Shown: positions 12,004 to 23,609 of the stretch, in pieces
How the letters are laid out: every line of letters begins with the position of its first letter
How positions within the stretch are numbered: the stretch's first letter is position 1
NCBI RefSeq assembly: GCF_026210795.1
Contig: NC_089447.1
Location: 3,412,501 to 3,476,500 of the forward strand
Direction: 5' to 3'
Source of the DNA: Rhizophagus irregularis
Lineage: Eukaryota; Glomeromycota; Glomeromycetes; Glomerales; Glomeraceae
Length of the DNA: 64,000 nt
Notes under the pieces: generated by a model
Database searches by the model: none
Told to the model about the DNA's origin: nothing
The model's input: the letters and a program-made list of their open reading frames with translations, nothing else
Program-made: the position numbers and the translations under genes

Positions 12004-13854
12004 ATATATATCTACTGTAAATTAACTACTTTATTCTTAAAATTCTTAAAATGAAATAAAGTCATTATTTATTTAAGAAATATATTTAATCGATTACTTT
12101 AATATTATCGTTTTAAGTACAACTATTAAGATAATTTTCTATTTTAATATTCTATACTCTAATTTGTGATTCGCTTCTAAAAAGATGTTTCCCGATTATA
12201 CTAAAGCACAAAGGTGTGATACGACATCACGTGATTTTAATGTTACATTTTCGGCAAGCAAAATATTGATAAGTCTCAGCCGTCACGCGGGGTTAAGATT
12301 AATACTTCCTCGCCTTTTAGCAGGTTTTTCGTCAATAAAAGGGGATCTAAACAAATAACTGATGACAAAAATTAATATCTAATCTTGCACTCTTTTAACC
12401 TTAAAATCGAATTTTTTTTCTTTAATATAAATAAAAACAAGGTAAATAAAGAGGAAAGCTTCATTTTATTTTATTTTTTTTTATATTAAATAGAGATTTT
12501 TTTTTTTATATTAACAGTTAATAAAATAAATAAAAAAAGAAATGAGAAAAAAATTTCGGGGAACGAGAAAAATCATTGAAGTTGACGAAGAATATAAGAT
12601 CAAAAGTATTGAACTAAGTTTCGTTTTTTTAACAATATTCTTCGTATTTTGTTTAAGGTTTTATTTGGTAGCTTTGATCTTTTAAATTAAAGTTAGAAAA
12701 AAAATATTTCTTATCATTTAATTCTTTTGTTAATGGATCTATCTTTCTTGAAGAGTTAGTTAACGGGATGTTTTATAGAGTGGCTTAGTATTCTTTAGTC
12801 TAAGCCATTCGATTGTGGCGATACCCGTAAATACATATAAGCCTTTTTTAAGTATAAGATATCACGTGGAGTATTAGCATGTTATTAGAAATGTGGTGAA
12901 ATTCAAAAATATTTTGATAATTAAAATAATTTTTTTTTTATTTAATAAAAACTATCCTATAAATCGTCACTTCATTTTAAGTTAGTTTTAACAATGTATA
13001 TCAGATGTTAAGAGAGGTTTGATCAGTCATTCCATATGTCCAGTATGTAAATGTCCAAATTTGGTTTACTGCGGTGGTATCTAAAACAAATTAAACCATA
13101 TCTGTGCCATTACACGATACGATAAAGTCAGTAAAACAGATATCGTACTTTTACAATCCATTGATAGATCACTTACTTTTTGGAATGATGCTATTTATGT
13201 TGAGGAATGTATTTTTTTCAACTTTTTTTTCATCAATTTTGTCTATTTTTACCATCCGTCGTGATAAATTTCGAAATATAATGTAATCAAATGTTACGGA
13301 TGAATTTCCATCATCAGACGAACCATTTTTTGATGTGGACTTAAAGATTTAGAGATTACGCTAGATTTTTATCAAAGATTTTTATATGTCGTAGAACAAA
13401 CTTTAAAGAATATTTCGTCAACAAAATTCACAAAAAAAATAATTCGCTCTGAATTATCAAACATTTTTGTAAACATTCCATTCAATTTTGCTAGGATTTA
13501 TACGAGAAAAGACAAAATTCTTTTTGTTTAGAAATGTTTTTGCTTGAGATATTAATTTTATCGTCCTGGCGAACAAATTGAAACAATTTAAAAGTTGGGT
13601 ATTGTTGCATTTATTTGTTCAAGATCTTTTTTATTACAACATTAAACAAAAGAAATTGATTACGAACAAATCAGTGTTATTCAAAATCTAATAGTCTTAA
13701 AAATTAGATATATCAAATTATTTATTTAGTTATGTTTATATGAAATCAATTTAACAAATTAATAAAGTGAACAAATTGATTTATGATTCATGTAATATGT
13801 AGTTGCTGACTTAGCCAAGTCTTTTAAAAAACTTGTTGTCACCTGATCACCACG
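12004..13854. other. Intergenic with possible small ORFs
   Basis: An AATAAA at about 12055 fits the AIP1 polyadenylation signal. A 47-codon frame at about 12541-12684 (basic start, hydrophobic end) and a scrap with CPVCKCPNLVYC at about 13030-13075 are present, but neither is convincing. TGGCTTAG/CTAAGCCA form a short hairpin at about 12781-12807. ATCACGTGAT occurs at 12226-12235. Confidence 0.4.
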
Positions 13855-13874
13855 TTGAGGTGCAGCAACATTGA

Positions 13875-14463
13875 TCAGGGGGGAAAGGGGAAAACGAAGG
13901 GTAAGGGAAGGGAAAGGGGAAAACGAAGGGAAGGGGAAAACGAAGGGAAAGGGGAAAACGAAGGGAAAGGGGAAAACGAAGGGAAAGGGGAAAACGAAGG
14001 GAAAGGTGAAAACGAAGGGAAAGGTGAAAACGAAGGGAAAGGGGAAAACGAAGGGAAAGGGGAAAACGAAGGGAAAGGGGAAAACGAAGGGAAAGGGAAA
14101 ACGAAGGGAAAGGGGAAAACGAAGGGAAAGGGAAAACGAAGGGAAAGGGGAAAACGAAGGGAAAGGGGAAAACGAAGGGAAAGGGGAAAACGAAGGGAAA
14201 GGGGAAAACGAAGGGAAAGGGGAAAACGAAGGGAAAGGGGAAAACGAAAGGGGAAGGGAAAACGAAGGGGAAAGGGAGAACGAAGGGAAAGGGAGAACGA
14301 AGGGAAGGGGAGAACGAAGGGAAAAGGGAGAACGAAGGGAAAGGGGAGAACGAAGGGAAAGGGGAGAACGAAGGGAAAGGGGAGAACGAAGGGAAAGGGG
14401 AGAACGAAAGAGAAAACGAAGGGGAAAAGGGAGAACGAAGGGGAAAGGGAAAACGAAGGGAAA
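13875..14463. repeat. Polypurine minisatellite, unit AAAACGAAGGGAAAGGGG
   Basis: About 590 bp consists of tandem, slightly variable 17-18-bp units of GGGAAAGGGGAAAACGAA type; later units read GGGAGAACGAA. The plus strand is almost purely A and G except the C of each ACGAA. Such sequence contains no stop codon in several frames, so the long open frames here on both strands (for example 13855-14640 plus, 13759-14532 minus) are artefacts of composition. The flank at 14464-14640 is A/C-rich with CACACA-type runs. Confidence 0.95.
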
Positions 14464-16146
14464 GCAAGAAAATACACAAACATACACACCACCCACGTAC
14501 AAACCCACACACAAACCTACGAACAACAACACATACCTAAAGGAAGACGTAAAGAAAGGGACCTAAGAATAAAGAGAAGACTTAGACAGAAAGAAGACAG
14601 ACCTAAAAAAAAAGAAAACCGACATATTTATATTACTTAAATTATCAGTTATATATTTACATCATCAAGACTATGTGTTACATGTCATGACTCATATTTG
14701 AAAAAATTAGATTTGTCTCATTTAAGTGTAATAGGCGGGTGAATGTTGGAAACTGTGGAATGTACGTGATACTTAATCCAGCAAGTGCAAAATCATCCCT
14801 TTTAAAAGAAATGAAATAAAAAGTCAGTGTACTATATTTCTTTAGGTTTAATATCATAGATAGAATTTATTATATAAAATTCACGTTTTATATATCTGTT
14901 TTATAAGATTTTAATTAAAATAATATTTTTATCATAGTTTTGTAAAAGTTCTTTTGAAATAAAACAGCAACAATAACTATAATAACAATAATTCTTCAAA
15001 TTCTTTAGAATTCGATCAAAATTTTATTGCTGATTTTTAAAGAATTTTGATATTAGAGTTTGATTTACTTGTTTAAAAGGGTTTTTGGCCTGGATTTAAA
15101 CCAAAATTCACATGGTAATACAAGCAAAATATAAAATATTATTTTTAATTTATTCATTTGTGGTGTTCTCAATCAAAGTAGCCAACCAGATGTGACATCC
15201 ATCTTTATTTGATTATTGCCAAGAAAAGCTGTGCAAAACTTTATGATGGTAAGCTATTAGAGCTATAAGATGCCCTACTTGAAGAATATTTTCTTTGCTT
15301 CCACTTTTGCCATCGGCTTTGATGAATATATGTGAAAGAGAGAATTGCCACAAAAATTATTATTAACCTTGTTTTTTATTCACTAAATAATTTGATTCAT
15401 CATAAAAATTACGTATATTTAAGTATAAAAACTTCCATTATAAGTTGCATCTGAGTTGTAGTTAAAAAAAAAAGAAAATGATAACTCGATAAAAATTTTC
15501 TATATAAGTAATATATAAAAAAAAGTATTAAAAATAGAGCAAAAAAAAGAATTGTTTATAATTCTTTGTACCCAAGAATAATATTTATTATTATTATAAA
15601 TGTATTTACTGTTCAGAAGGAAGAAAAGTTCCTACAAATATTTAAAATATTTTTTTTCTTCAATAATTAAAAGCAAGAAAAAATTTATGAGAATTTTTCT
15701 TAAAAACTTTATTCTTTTATTATAAAATTATAAAATTAATTTATTGACCTCATATTTTCCCCAGAATCCTGCTTCTACTCTGAAATACAACCATATTCTG
15801 TATTTCAAGATATAACTACTATAATATATCGAAAAAAATGAAAAAAATATATATATAAAAAAAAATTCAGTTATATTCGACTGATTAACATTGATCCCGA
15901 TCGATGGATCTCGTTTAATCGATTTATAAATTAAAAAATTCATCAATCTCATCAATAATTATGTAATCGATTACCTTTTATGGTGTATATGAGTAATATG
16001 AGAATATTTATTTAACATGTAATTTTTTTCAAAGCACCTATATTGTCATAACGTCACTTTAATCTTTTTTTTTCGCATAATTTTTTTTTGAGTACCATAT
16101 CTATGTCATCATAACAAACCATTGATCAAAGTCTATTTTATTAGTT
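14464..16146. other. Gene-poor AT-rich stretch
   Basis: No gene is supported. An A/C-rich flank of the minisatellite runs to about 14600. The minus-strand frame at 15728-15955 is low-complexity. A GC-richer patch at 15165-15350 shows no open frame long enough to interpret. Confidence 0.4.
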
Positions 16147-16428
16147 ATGATGTATTCACAAAGATTTTTACAAGTATATACCCTCAAACTTTTCAAAACA
16201 GTTTACAAAAATAAGGGCAAAACGCAAAGCAAGCTCAGAAGTCTCAAAAGTGAACGAAGAATGAGATACAATCAGATTTTAGAAAAGCCTGGCGTTTCAA
16301 ATCATCTCGAATATTTATGGTTCCTAAATACTGCTGTCACAGATAAACAAGCAACACATAAGAAATGGGTTGAAATTCTTAACAATATCTGGAAACATCA
16401 TCCTATTCAGCGTTGGTTATACTTATAA
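16147..16428 (+). CDS. Hypothetical 93-aa ORF, uncertain
   Basis: An open frame of 93 codons from ATG to TAA gives a basic protein with RSLKSERRMRYNQIL and a Trp-rich tail (WVEILNNIWKHHPIQRWLYL). No domain is recognised. It lies just before other coding scraps (16844-17076) and may be part of the same decayed gene. Several GTCCAAT motifs follow the stop. Confidence 0.25.
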   Translation: MMYSQRFLQVYTLKLFKTVYKNKGKTQSKLRSLKSERRMRYNQILEKPGVSNHLEYLWFLNTAVTDKQATHKKWVEILNNIWKHHPIQRWLYL

Positions 16429-16843
16429 GTCCAATTTATTAGACTAATAAAATTATTAGGTCCAATAGTCCAATTGATGAAGTCTTTATCTTTTTTTCTT
16501 AAATCTGTTGGACTTTGACCGGGGTAACCCAATAAAGATTAGGTTTAGAAGTTCTACTTGTGGAATTGAAATTAAATCAGTAAAACCAATCAGTAATCCA
16601 ATTGATCCAATAGCCATCACGAATTCAAAGACTAGTGTCAAAAATTATCAGGTGATGTATCTACATTAAACTGTTCCTGTTGCTTTGGACTCAGGATTAG
16701 ATCCTCTGCTTTTATCACAGGATTCCATTTTCTGTGCCATCCTTTGCTTTGGCATCACAGTAAATTGAGCCCCGAAAAACTATTTTCGTTTATATATTCT
16801 TTAAATGAAACAAAACTAACCAAACTTTCTACATTTAATTTAG

Positions 16844-17076
16844 TATGAAATCAAATCTCAAGCTGTCTCAAAATTCTGGACGCATATTGAAAAAGCAAAG
16901 CTGGGAAACAAATTATTTATACACTTCAATAGAGTTACAGAACTAGTTAGTATTTACTTTCTTCTCATTGCACCAGTTTCTCTGCTTAAAAATATAATTT
17001 ATCTTTAAATTCAGGTTGAAAATAGAAATAAATTTCTAGAGTCCGAATATGATGAACTTTCAAGCCATTCAGGTTG
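16844..17076 (+). pseudogene. Two-exon gene fragment, Rhizophagus-type unknown family
   Basis: After a TTTAG acceptor at 16843 an open segment reads AVSKFWTHIEKAKLGNKLF and HFNRVTEL. A GTTAGT donor follows, then a TTCAG acceptor and a second exon VENRNKFLESEYDELSSHSG ending in TGA. The phases agree. No upstream exons were found. The acceptor and first part of the second exon (ATTCAGGTTGAAAATAG) are repeated directly after it at about 17069, as a partial exon duplication. I do not recognise a named domain. Confidence 0.35.
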
Positions 17077-18276
17077 AAAATAGGGATAACTCAAACTTTG
17101 AGTCCAAATACAAGTCAAAACATTGATAGATAATAATCATGAATTGCATACATAGGTTTTGATAATGATGAAGAACCAAATGAAGAGTGAGTAATAGCTT
17201 CTTGCACTTTAATATTATAGATTTCCTATTCACATTTAATATTAATCTATTTAGAGAATATTTTCCACACATTATAGACCTTGATAATGTAACAGAATGA
17301 TATAGACCTGTACGGTTGAAGAGTGGACAAGTATTATTTCTGAATCACGATTACCATCAATTAAATTTACAAAAAAAATTCACATTATTATTATTTTGTT
17401 ATTTTTATTTAAAAAAAAAAAGATTTATAATTGTTATACATTTTTTAAATTGTTTATTTCTGAAATTACCACTTTGCACGGCATTATAATAATAATTTTA
17501 GAGAAAAATATGAAATATATTTAAATTAACATGAAGAACAAACATGCCATTTATTATAATAAATTTTAAAAAATAATCCTTTATACAATTCATAAACTAT
17601 AGCTATTTATCATCTACTTTCTCCTAAGAATTGTGCACAACTATATTAATAATTATACTCGTTGACTAACATTTTAAAAAATTCAACTATTTTTTGTAAC
17701 ACTATTATTTAGTTCATAATATTCACAAGATTATTCAATTTCATTAAATATATACCAATGTATAGTAAATATACAGCTTCAATTTCCTTCATTTGTAAAT
17801 CGTCTCTTTTAATAAGTTTGAACGGGGAAGTGCTTGTTAGCAAAACGTTTGTCAGTGAAAGTAGTTGTCAGTGAATTGAATGCATCTTCTTTATATAACT
17901 CAAATAATTCTTCATCGGTTCGGGTGGTACATAGTAATTACTCCAAATAAAAAAATTTAATTGGCCTAAATATGAACTGATTGGACATTTATATTTTATC
18001 CTTTGACTTTATAGGATAGATTTTAATAATAAGTACTTTGAACATCTAACCGGTATGACTATATAGTAGAATATGATTATAGCGAGAGTAACTCCACTTA
18101 GATTTAATTGATTGAGAATATATTAGTGTGTAGAACTTTTCAAAATGATCGGCAAAATTCATGTGATAAAATCGGAAAGCTATTACCATAAACATGGAAA
18201 TAATCTATAATTTATTCAACTATAAAGACATGTCTGCAAATGATACGAATAAAAAAATACATCATAATTGAATGTT
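17077..18276. other. Intergenic, holds the left copy of an 80-bp direct repeat
   Basis: No gene is supported. The left copy of the direct repeat is at 17831-17912. The rest is AT-rich with poly-A and poly-T runs. Confidence 0.4.
17831..17912 (+). repeat. Direct repeat, left copy (pair with 21841-21924)
   Basis: About 82 bp beginning TGCTTGTTAGCAAAACGTTT, with the core GTCAGTGAATTGAATGC and then ATCTTCTTTATATAA, is repeated in the same orientation at 21841-21924 with a handful of differences. The two copies enclose the kinase gene. Confidence 0.75.
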
Positions 18277-19750
18277 CTATAAATTATACTTGTTTATATC
18301 GCAGTCATAACTCGGTACGTTAACTTCATCGTTTTCTAATGTTCCTGATTTTTCCATTGTTTCGATTTCTTTAAAACCAAAATTTTCCGATACAACCAAA
18401 GGTTCAATATTATTGAGTTCTAAAATTACTTGGCGAATTTCTGGTCTTACATCTGGTTTATGTTGCCAACACTCTATTGAAATAAATAACGACAATTAAA
18501 ATTAGATTGCAATAAAAAATCATATAATTCCATACTTACTTTCATACAGCGCAACGAATTTATGGTTTGTGCCTGGAGAAGGTTTTTCTCTCATACCCTT
18601 AAGGATGTTCGACTTGATTTTAATAATTTCGAAAGGGTCATTGTTTTTTGTTTCAAAATCAAAAGGCATTTTACGACTTGTTAATTCCCAGAATAATACC
18701 CCTAGACTATATATATCGGCCTTTTCGGCTAAGGGATATGGATGTCTTTGAGTTTCGGACGAACATAGTCTTTGCTCAAAAAAATTGGGATCCATGTAAG
18801 GTATTACACCTTGTACTTGAGTATTACGGTTTGATCCTTTTAGATATGAACATCCAAAGTCCGCTATTTTTATTGTTCCTTTGTTTATTAAGATATTATT
18901 TGGATGCTAAAAAAGAATAGTGTTCATAACTAATTAATATAATGAATTATACTGTAAGGTAACACGAATATAGTATACTTACAAGGTCCCCATGTATGAT
19001 TCCCATGTCATCATGTAACCATGAAATTGCACTTGCGATATCCTTAGCAAATCTTAATTGACTCTCCCATTCAAAACTAATAGCGTCGTTTCTCAAATAC
19101 TTTCTCAGTGTTCCACCTTCTGCGTATTCAAGGACAAGCGAGTAATTTTTTTCATCTAATGAATATCAAACATGTCAAAAATAATTAAATTATGCATCAG
19201 AGAAAAAATAAAAATCATTATAGGTTTATTACATGATCGCTATTTACCTTGCAATTTTGTAAGCCCATGGAATTGAATTATATTCGGATGAGAATTAACC
19301 ATTTCCATTAAATAAATCTAGAAATAAAATTGTAATTATTTATACAAAAAGCCTTATCATATCATATTCAGTTAGCAACGTACCTCATTAACGATGGCCT
19401 CTTTGCTAGAGCTTCCGATGAATTTTTTAATTGCGAACTTTGATGCACTTTTCCAGCATACATTATAAACCAAGGCGGATGCCCCAGAAGCAATCTTATC
19501 AAGAATCTTGAAGCCGTGAGGATCATAATGATAAATTATTTGTGATATATTACCATCCAATAATATCTTTACCCTGTTTGCATCACGATGTTCGAGGCGC
19601 AGCTTCTATAATGAAGTGGTTAATTAATCGTATTTATTTTTGGCATTCGGGAAGATTTTCTGATGCTTTTAAACTATTGTTCGATAAATATAATGCCACT
19701 GATAACCAACTGCCAATTGGAAACTCAAGTGGCGTAACGTTCTCACTCAT
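18277..19750 (-). CDS. Protein kinase, TKL-like, 5' end unresolved
   Basis: Exons read with agreeing phases: 19616-19384, 19317-19248, 19155-18983, 18906-18540, 18473-18277. Kinase motifs in order: a weak glycine loop (ASGASALVY), the ATP lysine (FAIKKF), YSLVLEYAEGGTLRKYL, HGDLHPNNILI (Gly replaces the Arg of HRD), ADFG, DPNFFEQ in place of APE, DIYSLGVLFWELTSRKMPF, CWQHKPDVRPEIRQV. The catalytic Lys and both Asp are present, so activity is possible; this is a cytoplasmic Ser/Thr or Tyr-like kinase of unknown substrate. A likely first exon starts with ATG at 19750 (MSENVTPLEFPIG) but reads into TAA at about 19636. No GT donor before that stop links it in frame to the AAGCTGCGC exon at 19616. 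So either the 5' end is different or the gene is broken there. Confidence 0.75.
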
Positions 19751-20195
19751 TATAAAGTAGAAATAACGCAGCGGACGGTGGTTAATTAAAATAAACCCCC
19801 TTCAGCAACACACAAAATCCTTTGCTGCGCCGCAAAAAAAAAAACCATTTAAATATCGGGGTTTACGCTTTTTTCTCCTTTGGTTTTTTTGTGGCGCAGT
19901 TATCCAAGTCAACCAACTATATAGTTATTTTAACAACTAAACAAAGCAAAATATATGTTAAAATTGACAAGAAACGGAATGTAAAATATTGAATAATAGT
20001 AAATCGTCTTTCTCACTTTCTATATTATTGCTGTTTACTTCGTTCTCAAATGTCAACAATTATTCTTTGTTTCCACAGTAAACAGAGCTAAAACAATACT
20101 CTAACGGTATTTAAGTTTCATATGCAACCAAAAAGTTGTTAAAAGGGATCTTTTAATAATTGTAGAGAACAAATGACCAAGAAAATCCCAGTCTA
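19751..20195. other. Intergenic with hairpin
   Basis: Apart from the hairpin at 19825-19899 nothing is supported. The stretch is GC-richer near 19780-19900. Confidence 0.4.
19825..19899. repeat. Imperfect hairpin (CTGCGCCGC/GTGGCGCAG arms)
   Basis: The left arm at 19825-19846 (CTGCGCCGC, an A run, then CC) is the near-complement of the right arm at 19882-19899 (GGTTTTTTTGTGGCGCAG). The loop is about 35 bp. It may be a small foldback element upstream of the kinase gene. A related GGCGCAGCAGG sequence occurs at about 22551, inside the inverted-repeat element. Confidence 0.6.
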
Positions 20196-20426
20196 TTGAA
20201 CGAAGTGATATGTTTAAGCGGTGAAATCATTATTTTTTTGGGGGGTACTAGGGTATTGGGTGATGATCATTTTGGTGCGACAATTCAAACGTGCATGTTA
20301 AATAGAGATTATTGGTCGCATAGAATAGATGATATAACTATGCATAGAAGAGCAGTACATATACGTGTATTATTGCAATTGGGCCTTTTTTTTAGGGCAA
20401 AATTAAGATTATCAGTTATTGGCTAA
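20196..20426 (+). CDS. Hypothetical 76-aa ORF, uncertain
   Basis: This open frame of 76 codons contains EIIIFLGGTRVLGDDHFGAT and DYWSHRIDDITMHRRAVHIR. It is richer in G and C than its surroundings and does not look like AT-rich noise. No intron borders, homologue or domain are recognised; it may be part of a decayed gene. Confidence 0.25.
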   Translation: MNEVICLSGEIIIFLGGTRVLGDDHFGATIQTCMLNRDYWSHRIDDITMHRRAVHIRVLLQLGLFFRAKLRLSVIG

Positions 20427-20606
20427 TTTGCATAATTTGCACATCATGTGATCCAATTTATATGGCAACGCGTTATCTTAAAAAAAGAAAAAAAATGTTC
20501 ATAAGAGAGAGCTGTTATATATACTTTTATATAAAAATTTGGACGTATATTGTTAACTAAGATCAGGATTTAATATAAACATACTCGACTATTCTCTTAA
20601 TAGAAA

Positions 20607-20690
20607 ATGACGAGAGGTTCTTACAAGCGAAATAACGGACCCTGTGCCGTTTGTGGACTGCAAAATTCCAATGAAAGTTTCGAAAATTAA
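20607..20690 (+). pseudogene. Short gene 5' fragment with a CxxC motif
   Basis: An ATG-started segment of 27 codons reads MTRGSYKRNNGPCAVCGLQN, then stops at TAA. A TTTTAG acceptor-like site follows at about 20691-20696, but the sequence after it has stops in all frames within about 25 codons. It looks like the start of a zinc-binding protein that has decayed. Confidence 0.2.
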
Positions 20691-22276
20691 TTTTAGAAGC
20701 ACTTACAAAAAGTTCAAAACAGTTTATATTGTAATGAACTTGTATCAATCAAATTTTTTTACGAAGTTTCTTACTAGAATAATGGGGGCTTCGTTCCTCA
20801 AACATAATATTTATTATTATTATATATACATTATATTGTTAAAAAGAAAGACTAATTCCCACGTATTATTTTTAAAAATTTTTTTTAGAGCAAGAAAAAT
20901 TCATGAGAATTTTCTTGAGCTTTAATTATTATTTTTTTTTTTGATCAATGTTTTCAAATTGTTAAAATTTTTTTTTATTCAGTTGAAATATGCAACTTAC
21001 GGGAAACTTTATCTCCCAAGCACAATATTTAGTATCATATTTATAATTAAATATGATTAATATCATCGAATTTTTAAAGGTAAGAGAATAGCAAAAAATG
21101 TTCATGTTCTTTAAGAATTAAATTATCTACAATGAAAAGAACCCTTTTCCTTTATATTTTGATATCTGTGATAGATAATGGACATTTTTTTATTAAATAA
21201 AAGTAAAGAGCAAAATGTTTTTTTTTTTTGAGAAAAAAAAATTGTCTCTTAGAAAGAAAATATAAAAATATTTTCAAAAACTTTATATTTTTTATTAGAT
21301 TAATTTTTTTTCTGTATTTTTAGAAAATTGGAAAAAAACAATTGTATTTTTTATTTTTCGTAAGAAATTAGAAGAACCTATTTTTTCGCTTTTCTTCTAT
21401 TTAAAAAAATTAGAAATCCTATTTTTTTTTTCGTTATTTATTAAATGCATCTACTAAATATTTTCTTACATAAAAATTCAAAGTTTATTTAGCAAAACAC
21501 CATTCTCACTAATATATATTTCACTACCAGAATCATTTAACTGTCAAACATTCATCGACAGTCGTTTCACTGACATTATTATTTTATTATTATGATATTT
21601 AGCTACCTAAAAAAGTAAATAGACATGGTAAACATTAACCATTAATATTAATTTTATGTTTGTTACGAAAAGCTTTGCAAATATCCAATTAGAAGAAAAT
21701 GATTGTGAATATTTTTTTGTATGTAAAAGCTGGTTTCTATTTTTGTTTTAGTATTTGTTTTATAAGTTAATAAATTGAAAACCGACCTAAGTTAGACAAG
21801 CATATCTTCAATTTTTTTATTAACACATATTTTTTTTAAGTGTTTGTTAGCAAAATGTTTGTTAGTGAAAGTAATTGTCAGTGAATTGAATGCGTCTTCT
21901 TTATATAATTCAAAATAATTCTTTACTATTAATCAGTTCCAATACAATTTTTACAATAATGTGTAAATTTAGCATTTAAGTAGTAATATTTTTAAAAGAG
22001 AATTTTACGTTAATAAATACTCCAAGAAATATTTACATTATTTTTATAGAAATAGATTAAAAATTATAAATCTCATGATCTCATCAAAGGTATATCAATT
22101 CTTATTCTTTATTAGAACAAATAAAATGAATTAACAGTTTTACAGAAAGTGAAAAATGAACATTTTATAAACAAAGAAAATTTATTTATAAAGTTCCCAC
22201 TTCGGAAAAAATTGGAATGCTGATTTAATAGGACAAATTATTTTATATAATTATTATATCACATAAGTTTCATCAT
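20691..22276. other. Gene-poor AT-rich stretch
   Basis: No gene is supported. Long A and T runs dominate 21200-21440. It holds the right copy of the direct repeat (21841-21924). Confidence 0.45.
21841..21924 (+). repeat. Direct repeat, right copy
   Basis: This is the second copy of the 80-bp repeat described at 17831-17912, in the same orientation about 4 kb away. Confidence 0.75.
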
Positions 22277-22586
22277 GGCGGATTTATGAAATACCTCAAA
22301 ATTTGTCCGTCATGTCAAATTAAATAAATATTTGACAGTCTTTTAGTCACCAAATTTCTATTTAAGTCCCAAATTTATTAGTGAACAGTCAAAAATGAGC
22401 TCTAAAAAATTTTTTTGTACCCAAATCTTGCGTCTAACCAATTTTTCCGTTACCTAATCAATTTTTCCAGGTTAAAGGTGCGTCATTATTTGACATTTTT
22501 TTTTAGGAAAAAAGCTTAATGTTTCTGTAAGTCAATTTTAATTTCCGAGGCGCAGCAGGGTTTTTGCCAAATTTCATAAATCCGCC
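22277..22586. mobile_element. 310-bp element with 16-bp terminal inverted repeats
   Basis: The left end GGCGGATTTATGAAAT at 22277-22292 is exactly complemented by ATTTCATAAATCCGCC at 22571-22586. The interior is non-coding and AT-rich. I saw no clear target-site duplication in the flanks. Size and structure fit a MITE; the superfamily is not assigned. Confidence 0.7.
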
Positions 22587-23609
22587 GCAATGTAATAATA
22601 GAATTGAGGATTATTATTTTAATGATTTGAAATTTTCAAAGGTCATATCAGATACATGCAACTTCCGAGTAATACCCTAAACAAGAATACTCTGGATGCT
22701 ACGGTGACACAAAATTATATTAAAGCTATCTGATTTATGATAAACAGTTATTTCACATACATTTCTTATTTGTACAGAAATTGGGCTGAATGTTTTTACA
22801 ATAAATATTATTTTGTGTGATGTGGCTTTTGGAATACATGATAGTGCACTTTGCCACATCAGTTACAAAGACATAAGCCTTAAAAGTGTCTAATTATTAT
22901 TAGTAATTTATTAAATTTATTAGAAAGAGCTTTGCCAGCTTGTATTGAAATCATACGTTTAATCACATGTTTCTATCATATTATATACAATCAAAAGCCA
23001 TAATCAGGTGTCTTTTGGAAATTAAACATTAGAATTCATATGATTGACTCAAACCTTATTCACAGCCTCATCAAACTTTATATTAAAATAAGTAAAATTT
23101 TATTGATATCTAAAGCCTATATAAATAGTGTGGATTCCACAAAAAAATTTTTTTTTTTGCTTTTTTTTTATCCTATTATCCCCCCTTTTATTTTATTTAG
23201 TTAGAATAAATTAGTTAATTAACATGATAAGAAATGTACTATTCATTCAGTTTGCATATAAATAATATAAATAATTAATTTCATTGTGCTTATGGGTTTT
23301 ATTCATACTTGATGAATAATATTATAAATATAAATCAGTATTTTATACACATTTTTAAAAGTAATCATTATAACATTGAATATTTATCAACCATTTTGAT
23401 GTTTTAGTAAACTGGATTTTACTGTTGGCAATAACAATGAATATGGCACTGCAAATACAAGTTTTGCCACTACCTAGATCTGAAAGTGTAACAGAAATGC
23501 AAATATTCAATAAGAGAGCATTTTAAAAAAAATTTTTTTTTTCATTACTTGTCAAAGAAAAGAAAAGAGATTTTAATGTGTTTAATTTATTCATATCTCT
23601 TACTTTAAG
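22587..23609. other. Intergenic, weak coding traces
   Basis: No gene is supported. A minus-strand scrap at about 22740-22860 has several cysteines but no clear borders. 23380-23600 precedes the RRM-like segment and may hold its decayed upstream exon. Confidence 0.35.

Noticed and set aside
13759-14640. Five long overlapping open frames on both strands (211-261 codons)
   Set aside because: They lie in the polypurine minisatellite, where the repeat simply lacks stop codons; the peptides are monotonous (GKGENE or PFPSFS type).
15728-15955. 75-codon minus-strand frame
   Set aside because: Low-complexity Phe/Ile/Tyr peptide from T-rich DNA.
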